Assembly: GCA_035555315.1 (NCBI GenBank)
Contig: DATMGU010000095.1
Coordinates: 17,366-81,365 of the forward strand
From: DATMGU01 sp035555315
Lineage (GTDB): Bacteria > Pseudomonadota > Alphaproteobacteria > ATCC43930 > CGMCC-115725
DNA length: 64,000 nt
Direction: 5' to 3'
Shown: positions 8,649 through 17,152 of the stretch, piece after piece
How the letters are laid out: each line of letters begins with the position of its first letter
Numbering within the stretch: position 1 is the stretch's first letter
The notes under the pieces: generated by a model
Databases searched by the model: none
The model's input: the letters and a program-made list of their open reading frames with translations, nothing else
What the model was told of the DNA's origin: nothing
Position numbers and translations under genes: made by a program

Positions 8649-10253
8649 GTGGCAGCACCATCGGCGCTTCCCGCCCTATTCGCACCCGCCGACCGGACGC
8701 TGCCGGCACTTCTGCGGCAGCAAGCCCAGCGTCACGGCGATCTGCCGCTGTTCAAGGCCGGGGCGACCGCCTGGACCGTCGCCGAATGCCGCGACGTCGC
8801 GGCGCGTTCGGCCGGCTCGCTCGTCGCGGCGGGTATTGGGGCGGGTGACCGGGTCGCCGTGATGTGCGGCAATCGCTCGGAATTCATGCAGCTCTATCTG
8901 GGCTGTGCCTGGCTGGGCGCCATCGCGGTCCCGATCAACACCGCCTCGAAGGGGCCGCAGCTCCGACACATTCTGGCGAATTCCGGCGCACGACTGCTCG
9001 CAATCGAGGCAGAGCTTGCCCCGTCCCTCGGCACCCTCGACCTCGGCACGCTGCCGATCGATTTGGTCTGGGTGATCGGCGACCATCCCGCCACCGGCAT
9101 ATCGATAGAGTGCCGGCACACCGCCCTGCCGGTGCTGGGCGAGGCGATCGCTCCGGGTACTGTCCGCCCCGGCGACACGGTGGCGATTCTCTATACCTCC
9201 GGCACGACCGGCCCGGCCAAGGGCGTCTGTTGCCCGCAGGCGCAGTATTTCTGGTGGGGCGTCAACACCGGCAACATCCTCGGCCTGCGCGAGGGCGACG
9301 TACAGGTGACGACCCTGCCGCTGTTCCATACCAATGCGCTCAACGCGTTTTATCAGGCGCTGCTCAACGGCGCCCAATTGGTCGCCGAGCCGCGCTTCTC
9401 TGCCTCCGCCTTCTGGACGTCGCTCGCGACGCATGGCGCCACCGTCACCTATGTGCTGGGCGCCATGGTGCCGATCCTGATGTCGAAGGAACCGTCGCCC
9501 GCCGATCGGGCGCATCACACGCGGGTGGCCCTGGCGCCGGGCGTTCCCGGACATCTGCAAAAGCCGTTCACCGAGCGGTTCGGCATCGCCCTGGTCGACG
9601 GCTTCGGCTCGACCGAGACCAACAACGTCATCGGCGACGACATGCATAGCCAAAAGCCGGGCTGGATGGGGCCGGTCTATCAGGGCTTCCAGGCCCGCGT
9701 AGTCGACCAGGACGACAACGAACTGCCGCCCGGCGAGGCCGGCGAGCTGATCCTGCGCTCCGACGAGCCCTATGCCTTCGCCACCGGCTATTTCGGCATG
9801 CCGGAAAAGACCGTCGAGGCTTGGCGCAATCTGTGGTTCCACACCGGCGACCGGGTGATCCGGGAGGCCGACGGCTATTTCAAATTCGTTGATCGGCTGA
9901 AGGATGCGATCCGGCGGCGCGGCGAGAACATCTCGTCCTTCGAGGTCGAGCAAGTGCTGCTGAGCCACCCCGCCATCGCCACCGCAGCGGCCTTTCCGGT
10001 CAATTCGGAGTTGGCGGAGGACGAGGTCATGGTCGCCATCGTGCTGCGCGACGGCGCCAGCCTGACACCGGTCGAGCTGATGGAATTCTGCCAGCCGCGC
10101 ATGGCTTATTTCGCCATCCCCCGCTATGTCGCCTTCGTCGCGGAGCTGCCGGCGACCGAGAACGGCAAGATCCAGAAATACAAGCTGCGGGAGCGTGGCG
10201 TGATCCCCGGCACCTGGGATCGCGAGGCCGCCGGCTACAAGCTGGTGCGATGA
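8649..10253 (+). CDS. AMP-forming acyl-CoA synthetase (CaiC-like)
   Basis: A 534-residue ANL-superfamily ligase that would activate a carboxylate with ATP and CoA. Visible motifs are the P-loop YTSGTTGPAKGV (about residues 182-193), DGFGSTETN, WFHTGDR, the hinge RLKDAIRRRGENIS and the C-terminal catalytic lysine in NGKIQKYK (about 506). RRGENISSFEVE is typical of the crotonobetaine/carnitine-CoA ligase branch. The GTG start at 8649 is chosen because GGAGG lies 5-6 nt upstream; an upstream TTG at 8580 has no such site. Its stop overlaps the start of the thiolase-like gene. Confidence 0.9.
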   Translation: MAAPSALPALFAPADRTLPALLRQQAQRHGDLPLFKAGATAWTVAECRDVAARSAGSLVAAGIGAGDRVAVMCGNRSEFMQLYLGCAWLGAIAVPINTASKGPQLRHILANSGARLLAIEAELAPSLGTLDLGTLPIDLVWVIGDHPATGISIECRHTALPVLGEAIAPGTVRPGDTVAILYTSGTTGPAKGVCCPQAQYFWWGVNTGNILGLREGDVQVTTLPLFHTNALNAFYQALLNGAQLVAEPRFSASAFWTSLATHGATVTYVLGAMVPILMSKEPSPADRAHHTRVALAPGVPGHLQKPFTERFGIALVDGFGSTETNNVIGDDMHSQKPGWMGPVYQGFQARVVDQDDNELPPGEAGELILRSDEPYAFATGYFGMPEKTVEAWRNLWFHTGDRVIREADGYFKFVDRLKDAIRRRGENISSFEVEQVLLSHPAIATAAAFPVNSELAEDEVMVAIVLRDGASLTPVELMEFCQPRMAYFAIPRYVAFVAELPATENGKIQKYKLRERGVIPGTWDREAAGYKLVR

Positions 10254-11404
10254 TGGCCTATGATGGTGTCGCCATCATAGGCGCGGCGGAACTGCCCTAC
10301 GCCCGCAAGCTATCGGGCGCGACCACGGTCGATCTTCTGAAGGCCGTGTTCCTGCGCGCCCTCGCCCATGCCGGGATCGAGCATCGCGCGGTCGACGGGA
10401 TCGCCGTCTCGTCCTTCACCCTGAAGCCGGACCACGCGATCGATGTCGCCTGGCAATTGGGCCTCAGCCCAAGATGGTGCATGGAGGACACGCTTGGCGG
10501 CGCCAGCGGCATCAACATGCTGCAACACGCCGCCCGTGCCATCCAGGCGGGCGACGCGGAAACCATCGTCATCCTGTCGGCCGACCATTTCCAGGCCGGC
10601 GATTTCAAGGATCTGGTCGAGAACTACAACCGGACGACCCGCGACCATCTGGCGCCGCTGAGCTTCGGCGGCCCGAACGGGCTGTTCGCCCTGGTGACGC
10701 AGCGCCACGCCAAGGCCCATGGGTTGGGGCGGGCGGATTACGGTGCCGTCTGCGTCGCCCAGCGCGATTGGGCACGGCGCAACCCGCAAGCAGTCTATCG
10801 CTCCGAGCTGACGCTGGAGGATTACCTCGCGCAACCCTTCATCGCGGATCCGCTGTGCCGCTATGACTGCGTGCCGGTGGTATCCGGCGCCGATGCCATC
10901 GTATTGACCGCCACCGATCATGCGGGCTCCGGCCGGCAGGTCGGTATCCGCGCGCTGGCCGCCCGCTACAATCCCGACCACCAGGAAGGCACGGGCTGCC
11001 GCACCAGCCTCGCCGATCTCGCCCCCGCGCTGTGGCGGGACGCCGACGCCGGTCCCGAAGAGATGGATATCGTGTCGATCTATGACGACTACCCGGTCAT
11101 GGTGCTGGCGCAACTGGCCGATCTGGGTTTCGTGCCCGACGGCGATCTCAGCCGCTTCATCCAGGACCGGCTGCGCACCGGTACCCTGGCGGTGAATACC
11201 TCGGGCGGCCAGTTATCGGCCGGCCAAGCCGGGGCGGCCGGCGGGCTGCACGGCTTGGTCGAAGCGGTGATCCAGCTTCGCCACGAGGCCGGCGAGCGCC
11301 AAGTTCCCGACGCGCGGCTGGCGACGGTGGCGGGGTACGGCATGGTCGAATACCGCTATGGCATGTGCGCCAATGTCGTGGTGCTGGAGGGCTCCGACCG
11401 ATGA
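10250..11404 (+). CDS. Thiolase-like (SCP-x type) protein lacking the catalytic cysteine
   Basis: A 384-residue protein of the thiolase/lipid-transfer family, starting YDGVAIIGAAELPYARK. Where active thiolases carry the nucleophilic Cys (C-x-S-G), this one reads LGGASG with Gly at about residue 84. The GHPxG histidine motif is replaced by SAGQAGAAGG, so His is Gln. It is therefore unlikely to do normal thiolysis. Members of this branch usually pair with a DUF35 OB-fold protein, and that gene follows immediately with an ATGA overlap. It may act in acyl-CoA binding or aldol/retro-aldol chemistry, as known for SCP2-thiolase/DUF35 partners in steroid side-chain breakdown (inference). Confidence 0.82.
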   Translation: MMAYDGVAIIGAAELPYARKLSGATTVDLLKAVFLRALAHAGIEHRAVDGIAVSSFTLKPDHAIDVAWQLGLSPRWCMEDTLGGASGINMLQHAARAIQAGDAETIVILSADHFQAGDFKDLVENYNRTTRDHLAPLSFGGPNGLFALVTQRHAKAHGLGRADYGAVCVAQRDWARRNPQAVYRSELTLEDYLAQPFIADPLCRYDCVPVVSGADAIVLTATDHAGSGRQVGIRALAARYNPDHQEGTGCRTSLADLAPALWRDADAGPEEMDIVSIYDDYPVMVLAQLADLGFVPDGDLSRFIQDRLRTGTLAVNTSGGQLSAGQAGAAGGLHGLVEAVIQLRHEAGERQVPDARLATVAGYGMVEYRYGMCANVVVLEGSDR

Positions 11405-11697
11405 GCGTCACCATCCACCGCTGTGCCGCCTGCGGCCACAGCTGCTTCCCCGCCCGCCAGCTCTGCCATCGCTGCGGCGGCGCCGAATGGACACCCGTCA
11501 CCGTCGATCGCGGCACGGTGGAGGAGCTGACCACCGTGCTGCACCAGGCGGACGCCGCCGTGGCCGGCACTGTCCACCTCGCCTCGGTCCGGACCGATAG
11601 CGGGGTCGTGATCCTGGCCCGGCTGGACCGGGCGGTCGCGCTGGGGGCCGAGGTCGGCCTGACCCTGTCGCCGACGGGTGCGGTTCACGGGACGTAA
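11401..11697 (+). CDS. DUF35 OB-fold protein with rubredoxin-like zinc ribbon
   Basis: A 98-residue partner of the thiolase-like protein. The N-terminus has a zinc ribbon, CAACGHSCFPARQLCHRCGG, followed by an OB-fold (VTVDRGTVEELTTVLHQA and VILARLDR). This is the standard DUF35/COG1545 architecture, found next to SCP-x thiolases. The start overlaps the thiolase stop (ATGA), so co-translation and complex formation are likely. It is slightly short compared with the usual 120-140 residues. Confidence 0.85.
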   Translation: MSVTIHRCAACGHSCFPARQLCHRCGGAEWTPVTVDRGTVEELTTVLHQADAAVAGTVHLASVRTDSGVVILARLDRAVALGAEVGLTLSPTGAVHGT

Positions 11698-12063
11698 GCA
11701 GCGTGTGATATTACCCTCTTTCTTGTTATTCTCGCGAAAGCGGGAATGACGAATAAGGTGAGGGATGAGCAGAGCGTTCCATCGACTTTCGAGCCTCCCA
11801 AGGAACCACACGATGCAGCTCTCGATCTTTCTCAGCGCCGCGGCCGCCGGCACGACGAGATCAGCCTGGAGGAGGTCGAGCGGATTGGGATTTGAAATCT
11901 CTCTTGCCCGAGTACTCTGGCACAGCACTGCCAATCAGAGATGATCGAACATCCCGACTTTCGGCTGCTGCGGCGCCGCAAGCTTGCCGACGCTCCCAAA
12001 CTCGCATTACCTTATAAGGTGCTATCGGCTTGGGAATGCAGGAAAATCAGGGCATAGCCCTCA
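11698..12063. other. 366-bp gap with two tiny ORFs and a GNRA hairpin
   Basis: No established gene is present. A 20-nt hairpin at 11728-11747 has arms ATTCTCGC and GCGGGAAT closed by GAAA, resembling short dispersed repeats of proteobacteria. A plus-strand frame 11746-11895 encodes 49 residues ending DEISLEEVERIGI, a tail that resembles the C-terminus of some antitoxins. A second frame 11941-12057 encodes 38 residues (MIEHPDFRLLRRRKLADAP). Neither has a good ribosome site. The region may be a degraded toxin-antitoxin or mobile remnant. This is low-confidence pattern recognition. Confidence 0.35.
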
Positions 12064-13083
12064 TCACGGCTTCCGCAACCCGACCAGCTGATCCCGGTTG
12101 ACGCAGTTGCGCAGCACGCCGGTCGCCAGATACTGCCGAGCCGTCGCCAGGGACTTCATCCGCATGTCGTCGATCGCGGAAGGCGAGGCGAAGGCGCTGT
12201 GCGGGGTCACGATCAGCCGCCCGGCGAGCCAGGGCTCGCCCGCCGTCAGGGCGCGCAGCAGGGGTTGCGTCGGGTCCGGCGGCTCGCTCGGCAGTACGTC
12301 CAGGCCGGCCGCCGTCAGATGGCCGGATTTCAGCGCGTCATGCACCGCGTCCGGGTCGACCAGCGCGCCGCGCGCGGTGTTGATCAGGATGCCGCCGGGC
12401 TTCATGAGGGCGAGGGCGTCGCGGCCGATCATGCCGCTGGTCTCGGCGGTCGACGGGGCGTGCAGGCTGACGATATCGGCTGTCCTCAGCCCGTCCTCCA
12501 GGCTATCGACGCGGCGATAGCCGGTGCCGAGTTCGAAGCCGCTCGGCCGATAGGGGTCAAAGAACACCACATCCATGTCGAGGGCGGCGGCGCGCCGGGC
12601 GGTCGCCAGGCCGATATTGCCCAGGCCGACGATCAGCATGGTCTGCCCGCGCAGCCGGCGCAGCGCCGGGGCGGCGGGTTTCGCGGTCCAATTGGTCGGA
12701 TCGCGCTGCACCGCCGCATGGTAGTGGAACAGCCCCCGGGTCAGCGCCATCAGCAGGGCGATGGCGTGGTCCGCGACCTCCGTCGTGCCGTAATCCGGCG
12801 TGTTGCAGACGGCGATGCCGCGCGCGCCGAAGGCCGCCAGATCCATGTTGTCGAAGCCGACACCGGCGCGCACCACCAGCTTGCAGCGGTCGAGCTGCCG
12901 GGCCACCGTCTCGTCGTAGCGCAGGATGTGGTAGCAGACCAGCGCATCGGCCGACGCCCAGACATCGGCGGGAATGTCAGCCACCTTGGTGGCGCGGCGC
13001 AGTTCTAAGTCGAAGGGTGCCGCCGCCGCGCGCTCCGCCGCGTGGTCGTCCTCGAAATAGCCGTCGGCGATCAGAATTTTCAC
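12064..13083 (-). CDS. D-isomer-specific 2-hydroxyacid dehydrogenase (CtBP-like)
   Basis: A 339-residue NAD(P)-dependent dehydrogenase that would interconvert a 2-hydroxyacid and a 2-oxoacid. The nucleotide-binding motif GLGNIG is at 153-158, with an acidic residue after strand beta-2 (FFDPY). The catalytic Arg238 is in NTARGALVD, Glu is near 267 and His305 is in TPHSAF. The GVGFDNMDL and CNTPDYGTTEVADHA stretches are typical of C-terminal-binding-protein-like members. It is the last gene of the minus-strand run that begins at 16960, 15 bp after the flavin monooxygenase gene. Confidence 0.9.
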   Translation of the reverse strand: MKILIADGYFEDDHAAERAAAAPFDLELRRATKVADIPADVWASADALVCYHILRYDETVARQLDRCKLVVRAGVGFDNMDLAAFGARGIAVCNTPDYGTTEVADHAIALLMALTRGLFHYHAAVQRDPTNWTAKPAAPALRRLRGQTMLIVGLGNIGLATARRAAALDMDVVFFDPYRPSGFELGTGYRRVDSLEDGLRTADIVSLHAPSTAETSGMIGRDALALMKPGGILINTARGALVDPDAVHDALKSGHLTAAGLDVLPSEPPDPTQPLLRALTAGEPWLAGRLIVTPHSAFASPSAIDDMRMKSLATARQYLATGVLRNCVNRDQLVGLRKP

Positions 13084-13098
13084 GAAGCGTGCTTTCGT

Positions 13099-14190
13099 TC
13101 AGGCGAGGCGGAGCCCGGCGCGGACCATCAGCGGCAACACGCGATCGATGAAGAACGGCAATTCCTCGCGGAAATTGACGAAGCTCAAAGTCGTCCCGGC
13201 GAAGCCGACGCGGTGCATCCGGGCCATTTCCTCGACGATCTTTTCCGGCGTGCCGATCAGCGGATAGGTCCCGGTGCCGCCGGCGAAGCGCTTGCGATAG
13301 AGCTCGAAGGCCTGCGGATCGTAGGAATTCGCCATCTCCTTCTTCATGCGCATGTGGTTGTCGACCGCCGCGTGATCGGCCAACTCGACGGCGTAGCGCT
13401 CGTAATAATCCTCCGCCTCCGCCTGGCTCTCGCGCACCACCACATGAGCGGTCGCGAACACGCCCAGCCGCCGGTCGGCGGCCGCGGCGCGCGTCGCGAT
13501 ATCGGCGATATCCCTAGCTCCGCTGTCGATCTCATGCAGCGTCGTGAGCATGAAGTCGCTGGTCCGGACGGCGAAATCGCGGCCGGGCGGCGAGAATGCC
13601 GCCGACATGGTCACCGGCAAGCCGCCGCCGGCCATGCCGGGCGCCCCCTCGACGCCCTTGCAGGTGAAATATTTGCCGGCGAAATCGAACGGCGCGTCGC
13701 TGGTCAGCAGCCGGGAGAAGATCTCGTGCCATTCCAGGCCCTGGGCGTAGCGGTCGCTCACCTGGGTCACGCCGAACATGTCGAATTCCGGCTGGTTCCA
13801 GCCGCAGACGATGTTGAGGCCGGCGCGCCCCCCGGCGATGTGATCGATCGTCGCCATCGCCTTGGCGGCGAACACCGGATGAACCAGCGGCACATGCACG
13901 GTCGAGAAGATCGCGATGCGCTGGGTCAGCGCCGCCAGCCCGGCGCCATGGGTCAGCGTCTCGTAGGAATGGCCACGCGCATCGGTTTCGCCGCCATAGC
14001 CCTTCCAGCGGGCGATCGGCAGGATGAATTCCAGCCCGGCGCGGTCGGCCATCTGGGCGACGGCGACGATATCGGCCCAGCCCGCCCGCCAGCGTTCCGG
14101 CACGGTGGTGAGCGTCAGCCCGCCATCCGCGTTCTCGGAAAACACCCCCAGCTTGAACGGGTTGGGACCCATCATCGGGTTGGTGCCCAT
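13099..14190 (-). CDS. LLM-class flavin-dependent monooxygenase (RutA-like)
   Basis: About 363 residues of the bacterial luciferase-like monooxygenase family. Characteristic stretches are FKLGVFSENADGG, RWKGYGGET, an AATIDHI-like AMATIDHIAGGRAGLNIVCGW, and FEL/DRYAQGLEW. The RWKGYGGE and NIVCGWNQPE regions resemble pyrimidine oxygenase RutA and related ring-opening monooxygenases. It would use reduced FMN from a separate reductase; none is encoded nearby. The start overlaps the stop of the upstream aldolase-SDR gene (TGATG), and a GTG sits directly before this ATG. No RutB-F genes are adjacent, so the substrate is likely not uracil. Confidence 0.85.
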   Translation of the reverse strand: MGTNPMMGPNPFKLGVFSENADGGLTLTTVPERWRAGWADIVAVAQMADRAGLEFILPIARWKGYGGETDARGHSYETLTHGAGLAALTQRIAIFSTVHVPLVHPVFAAKAMATIDHIAGGRAGLNIVCGWNQPEFDMFGVTQVSDRYAQGLEWHEIFSRLLTSDAPFDFAGKYFTCKGVEGAPGMAGGGLPVTMSAAFSPPGRDFAVRTSDFMLTTLHEIDSGARDIADIATRAAAADRRLGVFATAHVVVRESQAEAEDYYERYAVELADHAAVDNHMRMKKEMANSYDPQAFELYRKRFAGGTGTYPLIGTPEKIVEEMARMHRVGFAGTTLSFVNFREELPFFIDRVLPLMVRAGLRLA

Positions 14191-15713
14191 CACCAGGTCT
14201 CTGTCGGGTTGAAATACCCGCCGAATTGCCGCTCGACCCCTTTCGGATCGATCGCCAGGCCGAAGGCGACACCAGCAGCCATGTCGCCGGGATAAACCTC
14301 CTCCAGGCCCACCTTCAGCCCATCGATCACCGCGTCCGCCACGTCACCGGGCGGCATCTTCGGCCCCTGCAGATCGCGCGACATATCGGTATCGACCGCG
14401 CCCGGCATGACCGCCATCACCTTGGTGCTCTGCGCCTGCAGATGTGCGCGTACCGAGTGGGTGAGCGACAGCGCCGCGGCCTTGGAGGCGCAAAGCGGCC
14501 CCATCGCCGGCAGGCTGGCCCGCGACAGGATCGACAGGATGTTCACGATCGTGCCGCCGCCATTGCGCCGCAGCACCGGCGCGAAGGCCCGGCACATGCG
14601 CAGCGGGCCGAAATAATTCGTCTCCATCTCGGCGCGGGCGTTGCCCATGACGTCCGGCGAGGTGAAGGCCTGGTTGAAGTTCAGGCCGGCATTGTTGATC
14701 AGCAGCGTGACATCGCCGGCTTGCGCCGCCGCCGCCTCGACCGCCGCGTCGCTGGTGATGTCGAGGGTCACCGGGATCAACTTGCCGCCGCCGGTCGCGA
14801 TCAGGTCGGCGATCTGCGCCGTGTCCCGCGCCGCGCAATAGACCCGCTTGGCCCCCGCGGCGAGCAGCCGATCGACCAGCGAGCGGCCGATGCCGCGAGA
14901 GGTCCCGGTGACGAAGGCCACAGCCCCGTCGAGGACGGTGGCGGGCGGCTGCCCGGCGGCCAGGAAGCGGCCGCTGGTCGTCTTGAAGGCGCCGTTCAGC
15001 AGAGACGCGTCCTCGCCCAGCACCGAAAGCTGAAAGCCCTGCCGGCGCCGCTCCAGGGCGATCGTGCCGTAGATCGTGAAGATGCCGCAGGCAGTGCCGG
15101 CGGCACTACAGGCGGCGGCGATGGTCTCGATCGCCGCCTCGTGCACCGGGCCGTTATCCGGAAAGCAGCCGAGCGACAGGGCGAGATCGCCGGTGCCGAT
15201 GAACACCATGTCGAGCCCGGGGGTCGCCGCGATCGCGGCGGCGTTCTCCAGGCCCAGCTTGGTTTCGATCATGACCGCGACCAGCACGCCGTCATTCGCC
15301 TCGGCCACGTAGTTCTTGAAATCGGTCAGCGGCCGCACGCCGCCACCGGATCGGCTGCCGAGCGGCGGAAACCGGGCGGCATCGACGGCGCGGCGCGCCT
15401 CCTCGGCGGTCTCGACGAGCGGCACGATGACGCCCACGGCACCGGCATCAAGAGCGGCGCCGATCTCCAGCGGCGCGTTGCGGGCAACGCGGACCAGCGG
15501 CGAGGCCTTGTGCCGGGTCATGCCGATCGCGGCTTCGAGCGCCTGCCGTTCCCACAATCCATGCTGCAGGTCGAACACCAGCGCATCGGGCCCTGCATCA
15601 GCCGCCAATTCGGCAATCGAAGGAGATCCCAGCGCCAGCCACAGACAGCCGAGCGACTCGCCTCCGGCGATCCGCTGGCGCAACCAGCCGCCCTTCACCA
15701 ATCCGGGCGCCAT
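14190..15713 (-). CDS. Fusion of HpcH/HpaI-type aldolase and short-chain dehydrogenase with a Tyr-to-Leu active site
   Basis: One uninterrupted 507-residue frame. Residues 1-255 form a class II HpcH/HpaI aldolase, with DLQHG (His51), VRVARN (Arg75), Glu150 in MIETKLG and Asp176 in GTGDLALSLG, so its active-site pattern is intact. Residues 262-507 form an SDR with TGTSRGIG (269-276) and NNAG (340-343). In the SDR the YxxxK motif reads LCASK, with Leu407 instead of Tyr and Lys411 kept. The SDR half may therefore be catalytically weak or altered. Aldolase cleavage yields pyruvate or an oxoacid plus an aldehyde, and an SDR could handle one product. The gene overlaps both neighbours by a few bases. 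Confidence 0.85.
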   Translation of the reverse strand: MAPGLVKGGWLRQRIAGGESLGCLWLALGSPSIAELAADAGPDALVFDLQHGLWERQALEAAIGMTRHKASPLVRVARNAPLEIGAALDAGAVGVIVPLVETAEEARRAVDAARFPPLGSRSGGGVRPLTDFKNYVAEANDGVLVAVMIETKLGLENAAAIAATPGLDMVFIGTGDLALSLGCFPDNGPVHEAAIETIAAACSAAGTACGIFTIYGTIALERRRQGFQLSVLGEDASLLNGAFKTTSGRFLAAGQPPATVLDGAVAFVTGTSRGIGRSLVDRLLAAGAKRVYCAARDTAQIADLIATGGGKLIPVTLDITSDAAVEAAAAQAGDVTLLINNAGLNFNQAFTSPDVMGNARAEMETNYFGPLRMCRAFAPVLRRNGGGTIVNILSILSRASLPAMGPLCASKAAALSLTHSVRAHLQAQSTKVMAVMPGAVDTDMSRDLQGPKMPPGDVADAVIDGLKVGLEEVYPGDMAAGVAFGLAIDPKGVERQFGGYFNPTETW

Positions 15714-16960
15714 TATTGCGCGGCCACGTCGGCTTTGGCGCTGTCGCCCCAGCGTGGGTTCAGCGTATTCGATGGCAGGCTCGGATCCAGCAGCTTGGCC
15801 ACTGCCTCGTGCCCGACGACGGGGTAAAGCTTCGGGTCCAGCAAGCCGATCTGCACCAGGACCGAAGCCTGATCCCAATAGATATGCTCGTTGTAAAGCT
15901 TGTCGCCACGGAAGCAGATGACGGCGAGCACCGGCGTCTCGACATATTTGCCGGTCGGCTTCACGCCGGGCAGGATCCAATCGATTTCGCGGTCATGGGT
16001 GAAGCAGAACAGCATCTCGTCGACCACCCGGTCGGCGCCGATGGTGCGCGAGATCGGCACCAGCTTGGTATCCGCCGGATTGCTGTCGACGAAGTGGTGC
16101 TTGTAGAAGCGGTAGAGCTCGCGGTAGCCCACCCCGCCGGTCATCGTCGGGATGTGATTGACATAGGGCTCGGCGACCATCGTCGCCATGGTCTTGCCCA
16201 CGTCGCGCAGGCCGAACTCGTATTCGCAATGCTTGTCCCACAGCGCGCTGAGGTCGTAATGCGGCCCCATCACCTTGCGAAAGACGGCGATCGAACGGGA
16301 ATGCGCCATCATCGTCGCCGGCTTGTCGAAGGCATCGCGACCCTGGGCGGCGAAGCCGTGGCCGACGGCCGGGTAAACATGGATCTCGACATTGGGCAGG
16401 CCGCTGAGACGCGCCTGGATGGCGGCCAGCGCCTCGGGCGAGACGTGATTGTCGGTGGTGCCGAAATGCAGCGCCAGCGGCACGGTGATCGCCGCCGCCT
16501 CATCGAGATGCCCCTCGATGCCGACACCGTAATAGCCCACCGCGCAATCCACACCGGAGCGCGAGGCGGCCAGCAGCGCCAGCAGCCCGCCCAGGCAGAA
16601 CCCCAACGCGCCGACCTTGCCCTGGCATTGCGGCAGGGCGCGCAGCGCCTTCACCGAGGCGGTGATGTCGTCCGATGCCTTGGTGAAATCGAACTTCTGG
16701 TAAAGCGCGAAGGCCTTTTGCATATCCGCATCGCCGAAGCCCAGCTCGACACCGGGCTCCAGCCGCCAGAACAGATCCGGGGCCAACACCACATAGCCTT
16801 CCTCGGCATAATAGTCGGCGACCGCGCGCATGTTCGCGTTGACACCGAAAATCTCCTGCAACAGGACGATGCCGGGGCCGCTGCCCGATGACGGGACCGC
16901 CAGATAACCGGCGAAGGTGCCGCCATCCGCGGCCGCGATGGTGACTGTCTGTCCTGCCAT
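15713..16960 (-). CDS. Dienelactone hydrolase fused to a SnoaL-like domain
   Basis: A 415-residue protein. Residues 1-235 are a dienelactone-hydrolase family alpha/beta hydrolase with LQEIFG (Glu36), nucleophile Cys122 in GFCLGG, Asp170 and His201 in GHGF, so the triad is complete. Residues about 240-415 form a second domain (ALWDKHCEYEFGLRD, then MTGGVGYRELYRFYKHHF) resembling SnoaL/NTF2-like carboxymethyl-ester cyclase or dehydratase folds. DLH enzymes hydrolyse dienelactones in aromatic ring-cleavage pathways. It is the first gene of the minus-strand operon, with an operator-like palindrome about 100 bp upstream. Confidence 0.87.
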   Translation of the reverse strand: MAGQTVTIAAADGGTFAGYLAVPSSGSGPGIVLLQEIFGVNANMRAVADYYAEEGYVVLAPDLFWRLEPGVELGFGDADMQKAFALYQKFDFTKASDDITASVKALRALPQCQGKVGALGFCLGGLLALLAASRSGVDCAVGYYGVGIEGHLDEAAAITVPLALHFGTTDNHVSPEALAAIQARLSGLPNVEIHVYPAVGHGFAAQGRDAFDKPATMMAHSRSIAVFRKVMGPHYDLSALWDKHCEYEFGLRDVGKTMATMVAEPYVNHIPTMTGGVGYRELYRFYKHHFVDSNPADTKLVPISRTIGADRVVDEMLFCFTHDREIDWILPGVKPTGKYVETPVLAVICFRGDKLYNEHIYWDQASVLVQIGLLDPKLYPVVGHEAVAKLLDPSLPSNTLNPRWGDSAKADVAAQ

Positions 16961-17057
16961 GACTTACCTCCAAGGCGATTATCGAGCGGAAAAGCGGTCG
17001 ATGACGCTTATGCGAACGGGGCTTCGCGGAGCCGGCTCTCGGACATCCGTATAATGA

Positions 17058-17073
17058 ATTTTAGCGTTAAAAT
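17058..17073. promoter_or_regulatory. Palindromic operator upstream of the DLH-SnoaL operon
   Basis: ATTTTAGCGTTAAAAT is an inverted repeat with six-base arms ATTTTA/TAAAAT and a 4-base spacer. It lies between the MarR-type regulator gene and the operon starting at 16960. A close relative is present at 8554-8569. The size and symmetry fit a winged-helix dimer such as MarR. The assignment to that regulator is inferred from proximity. Confidence 0.6.
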
Positions 17074-17117
17074 ATCGTATGACACGTCCAACAAACCTGT
17101 CAATGCCAGTCCGACCT

Positions 17118-17149
17118 CTATACTGGCCCGACCCTATACCGGCCCGAGC
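17118..17149 (+). repeat. 16-bp tandem duplication
   Basis: CTATACTGGCCCGACC (17118-17133) is followed by CTATACCGGCCCGAGC (17134-17149), with two differences. It lies just beyond the stop codon of the MarR-type gene. Confidence 0.82.
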
Positions 17150-17152
17150 CGC

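Noticed and set aside
15714..15980. N-terminal extension of the aldolase-SDR fusion
   Set aside because: It overlaps the end of the DLH-SnoaL gene in another frame and is rich in Arg/Gly. The aldolase homology starts after MAPGLV.
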